A DNA stretch of 64,000 nucleotides, from positions 604,592-668,591 of the forward strand of contig NZ_JAFKCW010000002.1 of the NCBI RefSeq assembly GCF_017254835.1, given 5' to 3'. Both the position numbers and the translations under genes were made by a program. The notes beneath the pieces were generated by a model. The model did no database searches, had not been told where the DNA came from, and saw only the letters and a list, made by a program, of their open reading frames with translations. Of this stretch, positions 26,993 to 36,171 are shown one piece after another. This DNA is from Algoriphagus aestuariicola. GTDB taxonomy: Bacteria; Bacteroidota; Bacteroidia; Cytophagales; Cyclobacteriaceae. Within the stretch, counting starts at the first letter, position 1; each line of letters opens with the position of its first letter.

Positions 26993-29011
26993 ATGCCAGA
27001 ATGTGGCCGGACACTTTACGCTTCTTTGATCGGTATCAACGAATATGACGGAAACGTAAAACCTTTGAAGGGATGTGTGAAGGATGTCCTGCTTGTCGAT
27101 GCTTTTCTTCGGGATTTTTGTGACCAGCAACACCCTCCGATTGAATACAAGCCACTTTTTCTGCTTTCACCAAAAGAAAATAGCAAGGAGGTGGAAATCT
27201 ATCAAAAAAGCCTGGGTACACCGCTTAATCATCGTTCACCGACATTTCAAAACGTGTCTCATTCGGCATTTTCACATTTGGAACAAGCTGATAATAGCCG
27301 GAAAGACATCTGTTTATTTTATTTCAGCGGCCATGGAGCCATTACCTCAGATGTCCCCATCGGGTTTGGGACTAAAAAACTGGAAACTCTGGTCTGCAAA
27401 GACAGTAGATATGGAGCTAGAGACCTCCGGGACAAAGAAATCGCTTTTTTGCTCCATAAAGTTCTGGACACAAAACCCAACATACATTGTCTGGTGATTA
27501 CAGATTGTTGTCACGCCGGAGGGCTAACTAGAGCGGCTTATCTAGGCTATCGATCGATAGAGAATGAAGACTCCGGTGCAACACTCCAAGAATACTTAGG
27601 TTACGGGAAAGGTTTCTATAAAGACTTCGGCGGCCAGCTAGTTTATCCCTTTGCCGACTATGTGCACCTCGCTGCTTGTACCGCAGACCAAAAAGCCATA
27701 GACTCTGAAGCTGGAGGATACTTTACCAAAGGTCTGGTGGATCTGTTGCGAAAGGAAGGCAGAACAAGTTACCGTCAAATTGCCGGGCGCCTAAGTGATG
27801 CCATGACGGTGTCCCATTATAGGCAAACACCACTTGCACTTTGTCGAGAAGATTGGAAGCTCGACCGGAAATTTCTAGGAGAGGGATTAGCTCCCCTCAA
27901 ACGGTCTTACCAGCTCGTATATAACAGGGAAAGAAGCCGCTGGCAACTAAATGCAGGATCCATTCATGGATTGGTGCCTTCCGGAGAATTTGGTAGGTCG
28001 ATAGTCAGAGTGGACGGTACAAGAATCGAAATAGAATTAGCAACGGTCGAATTGATTCGATCATTGGTCGTAGGTGATGATCTGAAGCTACTGGATGTAG
28101 GCAATGATTCCTACGCTGTGACATTGGTCGAGTTGGCTGCCGAACCGATGACAATGGATATATCACGATTGGATAAGGACATGAAGAGGGAATTAATCCA
28201 AGCTTACGATAAAAAAAGGTGTCTCTACCTGAACATTATTGACGATTCCAGATTTTTCAGCTTTCAAGCGATCGAAAAAGAAAAAGAATTTTCCTTGGAG
28301 GGATATCCTTTTCTACCTTCTAAGAAAAACGCCGAAGAATTCCTTGACGATATTGAATCTGTGGCCCGCTGGACCTATTTCAAGAGCTTAGATGGCAAGC
28401 CGTCCTACTTCAAGGCTGAGGATTTTGAATTTACAGTCGAGAGGATTGAGGGACAGCCGATCAGCAATTCGAAATCACTAGACTGGGTTCGAGGAAAAAT
28501 CACTACTATTAGTCCTAACACGAGTATCTACCTAAACTACGTCAATAACCATCAGCCGGCATTCCGATTTTCGATCAGGATGTGCAAAAACCTGAACCAG
28601 GAAGAATGCTATGTAGCCGCACTTTATTTTGGAAGTGAGTTTGGGATCTATGACAATTTTTTAACCAATGTCCGTCTTTCTGCAGAAAACCCACGGGCTC
28701 ATCTAAATTACCATAAGACTGAAAATTCATTGATCCACGCTATTCCACTAAAAGTTCACCCCACTTTTTCGAAAAAGGAAATCGAATGTGTTGACGAATA
28801 CTTGAAGATTATTGTCGCAGACAGACCTATTGACTTGAGTACAATAAGTCAGCCCGACTTACCACTCGACAAAAGCGAAGCAATGCGCGCTGGAAAAGAC
28901 AGGATATCTAGTAAGGAAACGAAAGAATCCAAACCTATAATCTTCCTGGAATCGTTCGCAATATTTCATTTTCCAATCCGACTATGTCGCAGAGAGCAGG
29001 AAAAAGTTTGA
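26993..29011 (+). CDS. Caspase-like cysteine protease (peptidase C14 family)
   Basis: A 672-residue protein with an N-terminal caspase or metacaspase domain (about 8-290). The first strand is LYASLIGINEYDG. The catalytic His is 114 in LFYFSGHGA and the catalytic Cys 173 in VITDCCHAGG. A linker and beta-rich C-terminal half follow (about 300-640, with an OB- or SH3-like portion around VVGDDLKLLDVGNDSY and a DUF4384-like segment around YLNYVNN). No signal peptide is visible, so it should act in the cytoplasm. In bacteria such caspases cleave targets after activation by a sensor, in defence or cell death. The next gene, also caspase-containing, starts 30 bp downstream. The last 30 residues are basic and unusual, and a +1 frame also stays open across this end, so the exact C-terminus is uncertain. 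Confidence 0.88.
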   Translation: MPECGRTLYASLIGINEYDGNVKPLKGCVKDVLLVDAFLRDFCDQQHPPIEYKPLFLLSPKENSKEVEIYQKSLGTPLNHRSPTFQNVSHSAFSHLEQADNSRKDICLFYFSGHGAITSDVPIGFGTKKLETLVCKDSRYGARDLRDKEIAFLLHKVLDTKPNIHCLVITDCCHAGGLTRAAYLGYRSIENEDSGATLQEYLGYGKGFYKDFGGQLVYPFADYVHLAACTADQKAIDSEAGGYFTKGLVDLLRKEGRTSYRQIAGRLSDAMTVSHYRQTPLALCREDWKLDRKFLGEGLAPLKRSYQLVYNRERSRWQLNAGSIHGLVPSGEFGRSIVRVDGTRIEIELATVELIRSLVVGDDLKLLDVGNDSYAVTLVELAAEPMTMDISRLDKDMKRELIQAYDKKRCLYLNIIDDSRFFSFQAIEKEKEFSLEGYPFLPSKKNAEEFLDDIESVARWTYFKSLDGKPSYFKAEDFEFTVERIEGQPISNSKSLDWVRGKITTISPNTSIYLNYVNNHQPAFRFSIRMCKNLNQEECYVAALYFGSEFGIYDNFLTNVRLSAENPRAHLNYHKTENSLIHAIPLKVHPTFSKKEIECVDEYLKIIVADRPIDLSTISQPDLPLDKSEAMRAGKDRISSKETKESKPIIFLESFAIFHFPIRLCRREQEKV

Positions 29012-29041
29012 TTTTCTGTTCGAAAACAAAAAAGATAGTAT

Positions 29042-32000
29042 ATGCAAAAAGGTAAAGATGGAAAAAGAGGGCCGGGAGTTGAAAAAGGTATTCAAGACGA
29101 AATTACTGCGCTTCCGCGGCAAAATCTGAAGATTTTTGCAGTAGCAATTGATGAGTACGAACACGCCAATTATTGGCCTAAACTGGAATATCCAGTTACC
29201 GATTGTGAGCGGCTGCTCGTTGTGCTGAAAGATCGGTATGGCGCAGAATGCGTCGTCGAGCTATACGATAAGGATGCGACATTCGAAAAAGTTAAAAGGG
29301 ATATTTTAGAACTCACTACAGGAGGAGCTAAAGAATTGGGGCCAGAAGATGACCTGATTATTCTGTTTTCAGGTCATAGCTACCGTTCCGACCACGGTGT
29401 TGGAGGTTTTGTGATGCACGACTCGGGAGATGCAGACAAACCTCAGGAACGAGATAAGATGATCAATCCGACTTGGCTCTTTAACCAGTTTAAGCAAATG
29501 TCTGCTTGGCGAATATTGCTTATAGTTGATACCTGCTATGGACTACAGTTTTCTAAAGTACAGGTAGATAGCCTGCCTGATTCTGGGAAGCTCACCCTTA
29601 AAAAGGAATTCAGGCCGGGTCGCTGGACTCTGAGTTCTTCTCGGGATGGGGAGGCACCGGATTACAGCCGTTTTATGCGGGGGATTGCCGGGTTGCTGGA
29701 CAGGAATGAGGAAGAGCAGCTACTTCTAAAGAAATTGGATGGAGAACTATCGACGGATTTACAGAATTTCAAGCAAGATCTTCCTATGTCCAAGGACCTT
29801 GTAACGGACGACAAACTAACTGGAGACTTTGTTTTTTCTAGAAAAATGCCGGAGCCCTATCCGAAAAAAAGCCATTTGGAGTTTTTGGAAGCGCTTCGGG
29901 AGGGATCATCCAAATATCTGGAGAAATTGAGCCAGGAACGATTCTGCTACGCACGGATAGAGGAACTCTTACCGGGCACCGACTCCGGAAAACTCATGTC
30001 AACAGAAGTGGAAGTAGCGAAAAAGAGAATGCTGTTGACAACGGCGGTCAGAGAAAAAAGAAAAGATACGGGTAAGCCGCACGTCCTGTTACTTGGCGAC
30101 GGCGGTATGGGAAAAACAACCTCTTTGTTACATCTCTGGGAAAGCATGCTGACCTGCCAAGAGGACCCAATCCCAGTTTTTATAGCGTTAAACGAATACA
30201 ACCATGCCAGAAAAGGGGAACAAAAAAACTACCTTACTTGGTATATCGCAAGGCACTATTTGGGTGTCAAAGACCCTGACCCCTATTTAGTCGAAGATCA
30301 GTTGTGGAAACTGCTTCAAGTAAATCCAACTGGTGAGCAACCGGAAATAATTCTCCTGTTGGATGGGTTTAACGAGGTTTCTTCCGACCAAACCGAGCTG
30401 CTTGAGGAGTTGTCTTGGGCGAGTAAAGCTAAGAACGTTCAGATAGTATTGACTTCACGTTATGTGGAGACCCAGCGGTTTATCTGGGTGCAGCATATGG
30501 AGGAAGTCCGACTCCTTCCTTTGGAGGAAGATCTAATAAGGCAATATTTGGCTACTATCCACTTGGACTATCCCGAAGACAGACGGCTGAAGTCAGTTCT
30601 TACTAATCCGATGATGCTGGCAAGCTACGCCAAAACAGAACATTTAGCGAAAATCTATGGAGGGGAACACAGTCCATACTTCTTCTACGAAGCGAAAACT
30701 GAGGCTGAAATCTTATGGAATTTTAATGAGGCCTTGTTGGCCAAAGCAATGGATAATGCGGGAGATGCCGATGACCAAAATGAGAATGAGAAAAACAGTC
30801 TAAAAAAATACATAGTGCGGAAACTGTTTCCCTATCTGGCTTGGAGGATGGAAAAAGAAGGATTGTTTTTTATTTCCCTAGAATCAAATATCGATAAAGA
30901 ACTCAGCTTTGACAGCGTTGTGAAGGATGCTTTTGGGGAATTGCCTGATATGGAACTTGCAGTTGCAAAGAATAGAGGAAAAGATATTACGGCCAAAGAG
31001 AAGAGGAAAGCGACTGAACATATCCTCAACTTTCTGAAAGAGCAGCTTCATCTGTTAATTCAAGAAGGGAAAGAACTTCGTTTCCTACATCAGAACTTTC
31101 GGGACTTTTATGCTGCCTGTCATCTGCTTAATTGTATCAAGGTTTCCATAGCAGAAGAGAGACGACCCGAAGAGTGGAAGGAGCGGGCATTACCTATTTA
31201 TTTACGGAAAATGATAGGACAATTGCAAGGAGAGCATGAATTTAATGCGAATGCGGGACAGAGTGATTCATTTTTAAAATCTAGTTCACCGAACAAAGGC
31301 AAATTGAGGGCCCTATTGGAATCTTGTCGAGGGAAAAGCATGGGGTTAGATAATACTGTTTGGAACTTGGTTACATTAATTTATGAGCAAAAAAGGAATC
31401 TTGTAGATATGGATTTTAGCAAATTAGATCTATTTGGGTTGAATTTCAACAATATTCAGTTTTCCCAGAAAATTAGTTCGAATTATCGTAAAACTAACTT
31501 TCACCATGCAAAAGTATCTGGGAAACAGTTTGTTTTTATGGGTCATTCTGACAAAGTTAGCTGTATATCATACAGTTCGGATGGAAAAAAAATTCTCTCT
31601 TCATCCTACGACATGACGATAAAGGAGTGGTTGATTGACACAAAGCAGTGTATCAAAACGTATAGAGGCCACCATGACAGAGTGAATTCCGCAAAATATA
31701 ATAGTGACAACAGAAAAATTATTTCTGCATCTGATGATGGAACAATAAGAGAATGGGAAGTCAATAGTGATAGTGTAGTAATTTTAGTAAAAAGTAAATT
31801 TAAGAAATTTAAAAACGCTAAATTTAATCTAAGTGGGAGCTTGATCCTAATAGAAGCAGAAGAATCAGAAAACACATATAAGCTCGATCGAGAAGAAAAA
31901 AAAAGATTAGGTGACAACCCGTCAAACGTCCAAATAAAAGAAAAATTAATAACTAGGTTTGGCGCTTTCACACAAAAATCAAATAATTATTATTTGGAAC

Positions 32001-33145
32001 CAGATTTTAAAGAAAAAGAAAGAAAATATAAATTGAATGAAGAGGAAAATAAACCGAAGAGAGAATCTAAAATTAATTCAAAAATAAACAACTTGGTGAG
32101 TGTATACTCAAATATAGAAAAGTTATTACTGTTTGATTTTGAAGAAGTGAATAAGCTGAGCGGGGCAAATAACGTGATTTTCAACCATGATGAAACAGCA
32201 ATTTTATCGGTTAATACTAGCCAGGAAATTGAAATACGCTCTGTCACTAATTTTGCATTATTATTTAAAAAGAAATTAGAAAAAGTATCAATTGATAAAA
32301 TTCTTTCTTACGATAATAATAAGATTACATTAGTAGTAAATGGAAATTCTATTATTGAATGGTCAATCAAAAAAAATAAAATTGTAAATAGGTATTCTAC
32401 AGGAAAATATAAAATAGTTTCTTCAGATATTTCTAAAACAGCTATAATTACTTATTCGAGTGATAAAGTTATTAGAGAATGGAAAAGAGGTGAAACAACT
32501 TGCAAAAATAAAATAAAAATATTAGGAAATGAGGTAAAATCAATACAATTTGCTGCTTTTGGAAGAAATTTACTATTAACCAATTCACTAGGAAGTGTAA
32601 CCATACTTGATTTGGATAAAGGTTACAGTGATTTGATTTTTGATATATATAACAGGTCTTGCAGTGATTCTTTATACAATAGGGAAAGTAATCTGGTAAT
32701 ATCTCCAATTTGGAATAATAATATAGTTAATGTTTGGTCGGCAAAAAATGGAAAATGCGTTGATATTATTAAGTTAAAAAACGAAAATATCGAATTGGAT
32801 TTAGCATCTGAAAAAATAATTAAGTTATGGGCTATTGAAGCAAGTAACACCTTTCTCCCATTAAGAGTTAATCCATTTAATTCGTCAGATGAGAGATTTA
32901 TTGAAGCTGATAATAAAGGGACATTAACTGAGTATAGTGCTTTTTTCCATAGGAAGACGATTAGTTTCGACTATGATCCAGGCCTCTACGTTCAAGGACT
33001 CGACCTTCGCAACCTCCACCCCGATTCAGTATTTACCGAAGAAGAAAAAGAACGCATGCGAAAATACGGTGCCATCTTTAATGATCAGGATAAGGCAGAC
33101 TGGGAAGCAGCAGTGAAGGATGCCTATGGAAATAGGGAAGAATAA
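29042..33145 (+). CDS. Caspase-like / NACHT NTPase / WD40 fusion (STAND-type sensor)
   Basis: A 1367-residue signalling protein. Residues about 28-270 form a caspase-like fold with IFAVAIDEYEHAN, His112 in LFSGHSYRSD and Cys165 in VDTCYGLQ. A NACHT NTPase follows, with Walker A GDGGMGKTT (352-360), Walker B LLLDGFNE (438-445) and a helical winged-helix-like part to about 740. Residues about 780-830 resemble pentapeptide repeats (FSKLDLFGLNFNNIQFS). From about 832 WD40-like repeats are visible (GHSDKVSCISYSSDGKKILS, KIISASDDGTIREW), degenerate later on. The end has GLDLRNLHPDS. WD40-NACHT proteins are classically sensor ATPases that oligomerise on ligand binding, here probably activating the caspases. 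The WD40 segment is strikingly AT-rich. Confidence 0.88.
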   Translation: MQKGKDGKRGPGVEKGIQDEITALPRQNLKIFAVAIDEYEHANYWPKLEYPVTDCERLLVVLKDRYGAECVVELYDKDATFEKVKRDILELTTGGAKELGPEDDLIILFSGHSYRSDHGVGGFVMHDSGDADKPQERDKMINPTWLFNQFKQMSAWRILLIVDTCYGLQFSKVQVDSLPDSGKLTLKKEFRPGRWTLSSSRDGEAPDYSRFMRGIAGLLDRNEEEQLLLKKLDGELSTDLQNFKQDLPMSKDLVTDDKLTGDFVFSRKMPEPYPKKSHLEFLEALREGSSKYLEKLSQERFCYARIEELLPGTDSGKLMSTEVEVAKKRMLLTTAVREKRKDTGKPHVLLLGDGGMGKTTSLLHLWESMLTCQEDPIPVFIALNEYNHARKGEQKNYLTWYIARHYLGVKDPDPYLVEDQLWKLLQVNPTGEQPEIILLLDGFNEVSSDQTELLEELSWASKAKNVQIVLTSRYVETQRFIWVQHMEEVRLLPLEEDLIRQYLATIHLDYPEDRRLKSVLTNPMMLASYAKTEHLAKIYGGEHSPYFFYEAKTEAEILWNFNEALLAKAMDNAGDADDQNENEKNSLKKYIVRKLFPYLAWRMEKEGLFFISLESNIDKELSFDSVVKDAFGELPDMELAVAKNRGKDITAKEKRKATEHILNFLKEQLHLLIQEGKELRFLHQNFRDFYAACHLLNCIKVSIAEERRPEEWKERALPIYLRKMIGQLQGEHEFNANAGQSDSFLKSSSPNKGKLRALLESCRGKSMGLDNTVWNLVTLIYEQKRNLVDMDFSKLDLFGLNFNNIQFSQKISSNYRKTNFHHAKVSGKQFVFMGHSDKVSCISYSSDGKKILSSSYDMTIKEWLIDTKQCIKTYRGHHDRVNSAKYNSDNRKIISASDDGTIREWEVNSDSVVILVKSKFKKFKNAKFNLSGSLILIEAEESENTYKLDREEKKRLGDNPSNVQIKEKLITRFGAFTQKSNNYYLEPDFKEKERKYKLNEEENKPKRESKINSKINNLVSVYSNIEKLLLFDFEEVNKLSGANNVIFNHDETAILSVNTSQEIEIRSVTNFALLFKKKLEKVSIDKILSYDNNKITLVVNGNSIIEWSIKKNKIVNRYSTGKYKIVSSDISKTAIITYSSDKVIREWKRGETTCKNKIKILGNEVKSIQFAAFGRNLLLTNSLGSVTILDLDKGYSDLIFDIYNRSCSDSLYNRESNLVISPIWNNNIVNVWSAKNGKCVDIIKLKNENIELDLASEKIIKLWAIEASNTFLPLRVNPFNSSDERFIEADNKGTLTEYSAFFHRKTISFDYDPGLYVQGLDLRNLHPDSVFTEEEKERMRKYGAIFNDQDKADWEAAVKDAYGNREE

Positions 33146-33717
33146 GAACCCTCAATCATGGATACTTGGCTGAAACGCTTGATCACCCTATAGCGCCTCA
33201 ACCTTTTTTAGGATGCGGAGGACAACGACATTGGGTTGTCTTAACTCTTATAGAAATCGACACTGAACTGATTTTTTGGATGGTTTTTTTTTTTGCTTCA
33301 GGAGAAAATCACCAAAATCAATTACCTGCACCCGCTTTGACTTTTTAAATTTTGATTCGCTCCGCTAGCTCTTACCGAAAATCTGACTTGTCCGGTCCCG
33401 GCGAAGAGCTGAAGTAAACCTGAATCCAGGTTACTGGTCTTGGTATTCCTCCCCCCTCTTTCGTCTATTTTTTTAAAATAGTAGGGTATCCCCTTGCTTG
33501 ACGAAAAAAAAATCAAAAAAAAACCAAAAAAGAACTTCTGCAAGTCACCACCAATTGGATGCCTTGGATAAGTCTGTTTGGCCCTTTATCAATAATAATC
33601 CATGAACATAAACTAAGGCGTAGAGCAAAATTTTGCTTGACGTTTTGCTTGACGTCAAGCAGTATAACTAAGGTATAAGGAGTTTTGAAATTTCGATGAA
33701 CCTAAACCCTCATCCAA
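33146..33717. other. intergenic region downstream of the caspase-NACHT gene
   Basis: About 570 bases without a supported gene, with several runs of T and A. It holds a short inverted repeat AACCTG/CAGGTT near 33417-33432 and a perfect palindrome at 33647-33660. Confidence 0.5.
33647..33660. promoter_or_regulatory. perfect 14-bp palindrome, possible operator
   Basis: GCTTGACGTCAAGC is fully self-complementary. A partial copy (GCTTGACG) occurs 13 bases earlier at 33635-33642. It lies 57 bases before a small lipoprotein start and could be a dimeric regulator site; the regulator is unknown. Confidence 0.4.
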
Positions 33718-33894
33718 ATGAGAACTTCTCTTAAAAACCTGGTAAAAATCTTCCTGCTTGGAGTATTCGTGTGTGTAGCCGTAAGTGGCTGTGGACTGCT
33801 TTCACACGATAAAGATGATCTAAAACCCTCAAAAAGCCAAGTCGTAATGGAAACCGAAGATCCTGATGAGGAGGATCCTGGCCGAGACGACTGA
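33718..33894 (+). CDS. Very small acidic lipoprotein
   Basis: A 58-residue predicted lipoprotein with signal and lipobox VAVSGC (Cys25). The mature peptide is only about 34 residues and strongly acidic at its end (METEDPDEEDPGRDD). A signal peptide of normal form, a downstream terminator at 33960-33997 and an upstream palindrome support a real gene. Function unknown. Confidence 0.6.
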   Translation: MRTSLKNLVKIFLLGVFVCVAVSGCGLLSHDKDDLKPSKSQVVMETEDPDEEDPGRDD

Positions 33895-33959
33895 CACATC
33901 CACGGTACTTGTTCAATCAAGGTAATCAAATGAATCTGCTTTAATCTATATCCACTTTC

Positions 33960-33997
33960 CCATCGGTGTAGGCGAGTTCCTGCACCGATGGTATTTT
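33960..33997 (+). terminator. terminator after the small lipoprotein gene
   Basis: CCATCGGTGTAGG (33960-33972) pairs with CCTGCACCGATGG (33979-33991, one G-U pair) around a six-base loop, then TATTTT. Confidence 0.75.
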
Positions 33998-34205
33998 GAC
34001 TCTGATTCCTCTTCGTTACTATTTTTCGACATGGAATTCCGATAAGTTGTTTCGACGGCTTTTTGCTTCGGCCAAATTAAATTATACTTGATAAGTTACA
34101 AGTCCACATCAGGTTAGCTATGAAAACTTTAAGTACATGATTAGTGGTGAGTTCATTTTCCTGCTTGATATTGGCCTTTCCATGCTGATTTTTCACTGAT
34201 ATACT
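33998..34205. other. leader region of the TPR histidine kinase
   Basis: About 210 AT-rich bases from the terminator to the kinase start; together with the terminator and small-gene 3' flank the gap exceeds 300 bases. No further gene is seen. Confidence 0.4.
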
Positions 34206-36056
34206 ATGATTGTTTTACTCTTGGCCTCTCTGCTGGTTTTTGGAACTACTTCTCCGGCTAGTAGCAAGTCTGACCCTATTCCTGACTCACTCTACAAACA
34301 GGCATCCCGCTACCTTGATCAAGGTGATTACCAAAAAGCGATCATTAACTTAAAGTCATTGGAACAAAACAGAGCCTGGTCCGAAGAAGCAGTAAACCTG
34401 AGGAAGACCTATAATAATCTTGGCTTTGCCTATTACAAGCTCGATCAATTTGATTCCAGCGTATTTTACTACAAAAAGAGCTATGACTATTCGGTCTTAC
34501 TAAAAGACACGGCTAAGATCGTCTCTGCATTCAACTCCGTTGCATTGAATTATAGAAAACTAGGTCAATATGGTCTCTCATTAGAAAACTATCAAAAAGC
34601 CCATGATTTGGCTCTCCGACAAGGTAATCTGGACATTTTGGCTCAAATACTGACCAATTTGGGCTTGGTATACCAAAATCTAGGACGAAAAGAAGAGGCA
34701 CTTGCTTACCATCACAAATCTTGGGCAGTGGCCACAGAAGCAAAAGACTCCACAGCGGCTGCTGTCGCTCTCAACAATATAGCTATCAGCCACAAAGCTT
34801 TGGAAGCGTTGGACAGCAGCCTTTACTACAACCTGAAAAGTCTAGAGCTAAAAAGGCGAATGGGAAATAAACCTAACACTGTGGTCTCGACGCTGAATAA
34901 TATTGGAACCTCCTATCTAGCGAAGGGAAACTACCCAGAAGCCGAAAAGTATTTCATCGAGTCCAATGGCCTGTATAAGCAAATCAAGGACATCCCCGGT
35001 CTTTTGGCCAGCTATAACAATCTCGGGGACCTGGCCTTGAGAAGAAACCAGTTGGAAAATTCCCAAGCTTATCTCGACTCGGGAGCTTTTCTCTTTCCGA
35101 AAGTCAGTGATCTGGTTTTCAAGCGGGACAATCTGGAGCTGCGACTGGCTGTTCTGGAGCGAAAGAAAGACTATGAACGCGCCTTACCGGTGTACCGGGA
35201 TCTGACAGCCATCAACGAGCGGATCTTTCAAGAAGAAAAGCTGAACGTGCAGGAGGTGGAAGCCAGCTACCGGATCAGAGAAGAATCGCTGCTACGGGAA
35301 GCAGCCGAGCAGCAGGCAGGCTTGGCTGAGGCCGACGCGAAAGCTGCCAGGCAGTTTCTAGTGCTGTTTGGCGTCATTGTATTGTTGTCCTTGATCTTCG
35401 GAATGCAGCTCTTCCGGCTCAACAAACAGCTCAAGACCAAAAACGCGATCATCCAAGACCAAAAGCGGGACAACGAACACCGGATCTACAACTTCCTGTC
35501 CCGCCTGCAAGGCCTGCTGCGCACCGCTTCCGAAAACGTGCCGGACCAGACTTCTCGAGAGATCCTTCTAAATTCCGAGGCAGCAATTATCTCAGCAGCG
35601 GCACTGCAGGAGCAGCTCACCTACTCGGAAACCGAGAATGAGGAAATACTAGTGGGCAAGTATCTGGAGGGGCTCACCCACCGGCTTCGGGAGATGTTTG
35701 AACTCACCGGCAGTACTGCCAAACTTCAGATTTTCGTCAAGGAGGACGCAAAATTGCCTGTTCAGACAGCATTGAATCTAGGACTAATGATCTCGGAAAT
35801 CATTACCAACTCCATGAAATATGCCTTCCCTTCAAATATCCCAGATCCCATAGTTGGAATATCTGTGCGAAAGTCCGAAAACATCCTCACCATCCAGGTC
35901 GGCGACAACGGCGTAGGCATCGCCGACCTCCAAAAGAAGGGAATGGGTTCGGTACTGATCCAACGCTTGGCCAAATACATCAAAGCCGAGCTTTCGGTGG
36001 ATTCGGGGGCAGGAACCCAATACTTGATTGCGCTGAAGGTGGCAGAACACCCTTAG
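34206..36056 (+). CDS. TPR-type sensor histidine kinase (HisKA_2-like)
   Basis: A 616-residue membrane sensor kinase. A signal peptide or N-terminal helix (MIVLLLASLLVFGTTSPAS) precedes six to seven tetratricopeptide repeats (about 30-330; YNNLGFAYYKLDQFDSSVFY, LTNLGLVYQNLGRKEEALAY). A coiled coil and one membrane helix (LVLFGVIVLLSLIFGMQLF, about 380-400) lead to the kinase. The phospho-acceptor is His in DNEHRIYNFLSRLQGL (about 426), of the HisKA_2 kind. The ATPase has N box SEIITNSMKYAF, G1 VGDNGVGI and G2 GMGSVLI. Two genes downstream is a LytTR response regulator, its likely partner. Confidence 0.92.
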   Translation: MIVLLLASLLVFGTTSPASSKSDPIPDSLYKQASRYLDQGDYQKAIINLKSLEQNRAWSEEAVNLRKTYNNLGFAYYKLDQFDSSVFYYKKSYDYSVLLKDTAKIVSAFNSVALNYRKLGQYGLSLENYQKAHDLALRQGNLDILAQILTNLGLVYQNLGRKEEALAYHHKSWAVATEAKDSTAAAVALNNIAISHKALEALDSSLYYNLKSLELKRRMGNKPNTVVSTLNNIGTSYLAKGNYPEAEKYFIESNGLYKQIKDIPGLLASYNNLGDLALRRNQLENSQAYLDSGAFLFPKVSDLVFKRDNLELRLAVLERKKDYERALPVYRDLTAINERIFQEEKLNVQEVEASYRIREESLLREAAEQQAGLAEADAKAARQFLVLFGVIVLLSLIFGMQLFRLNKQLKTKNAIIQDQKRDNEHRIYNFLSRLQGLLRTASENVPDQTSREILLNSEAAIISAAALQEQLTYSETENEEILVGKYLEGLTHRLREMFELTGSTAKLQIFVKEDAKLPVQTALNLGLMISEIITNSMKYAFPSNIPDPIVGISVRKSENILTIQVGDNGVGIADLQKKGMGSVLIQRLAKYIKAELSVDSGAGTQYLIALKVAEHP

Positions 36057-36171
36057 AATTCAGCTAACCTTCTACCGGGCATCTCCTTTGGGGAAAGAAT
36101 CACCAGTATTGGTGATAGTGATCAAAATCCAGTATTCTAACTTGGTCGGAAAACACTTCTAATAAACTGCC

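Noticed and set aside
34660-34760. Repetitive appearance in the TPR kinase suggested as a DNA repeat
   Set aside because: The similarity is at protein level (TPR consensus) and not a nucleotide repeat.
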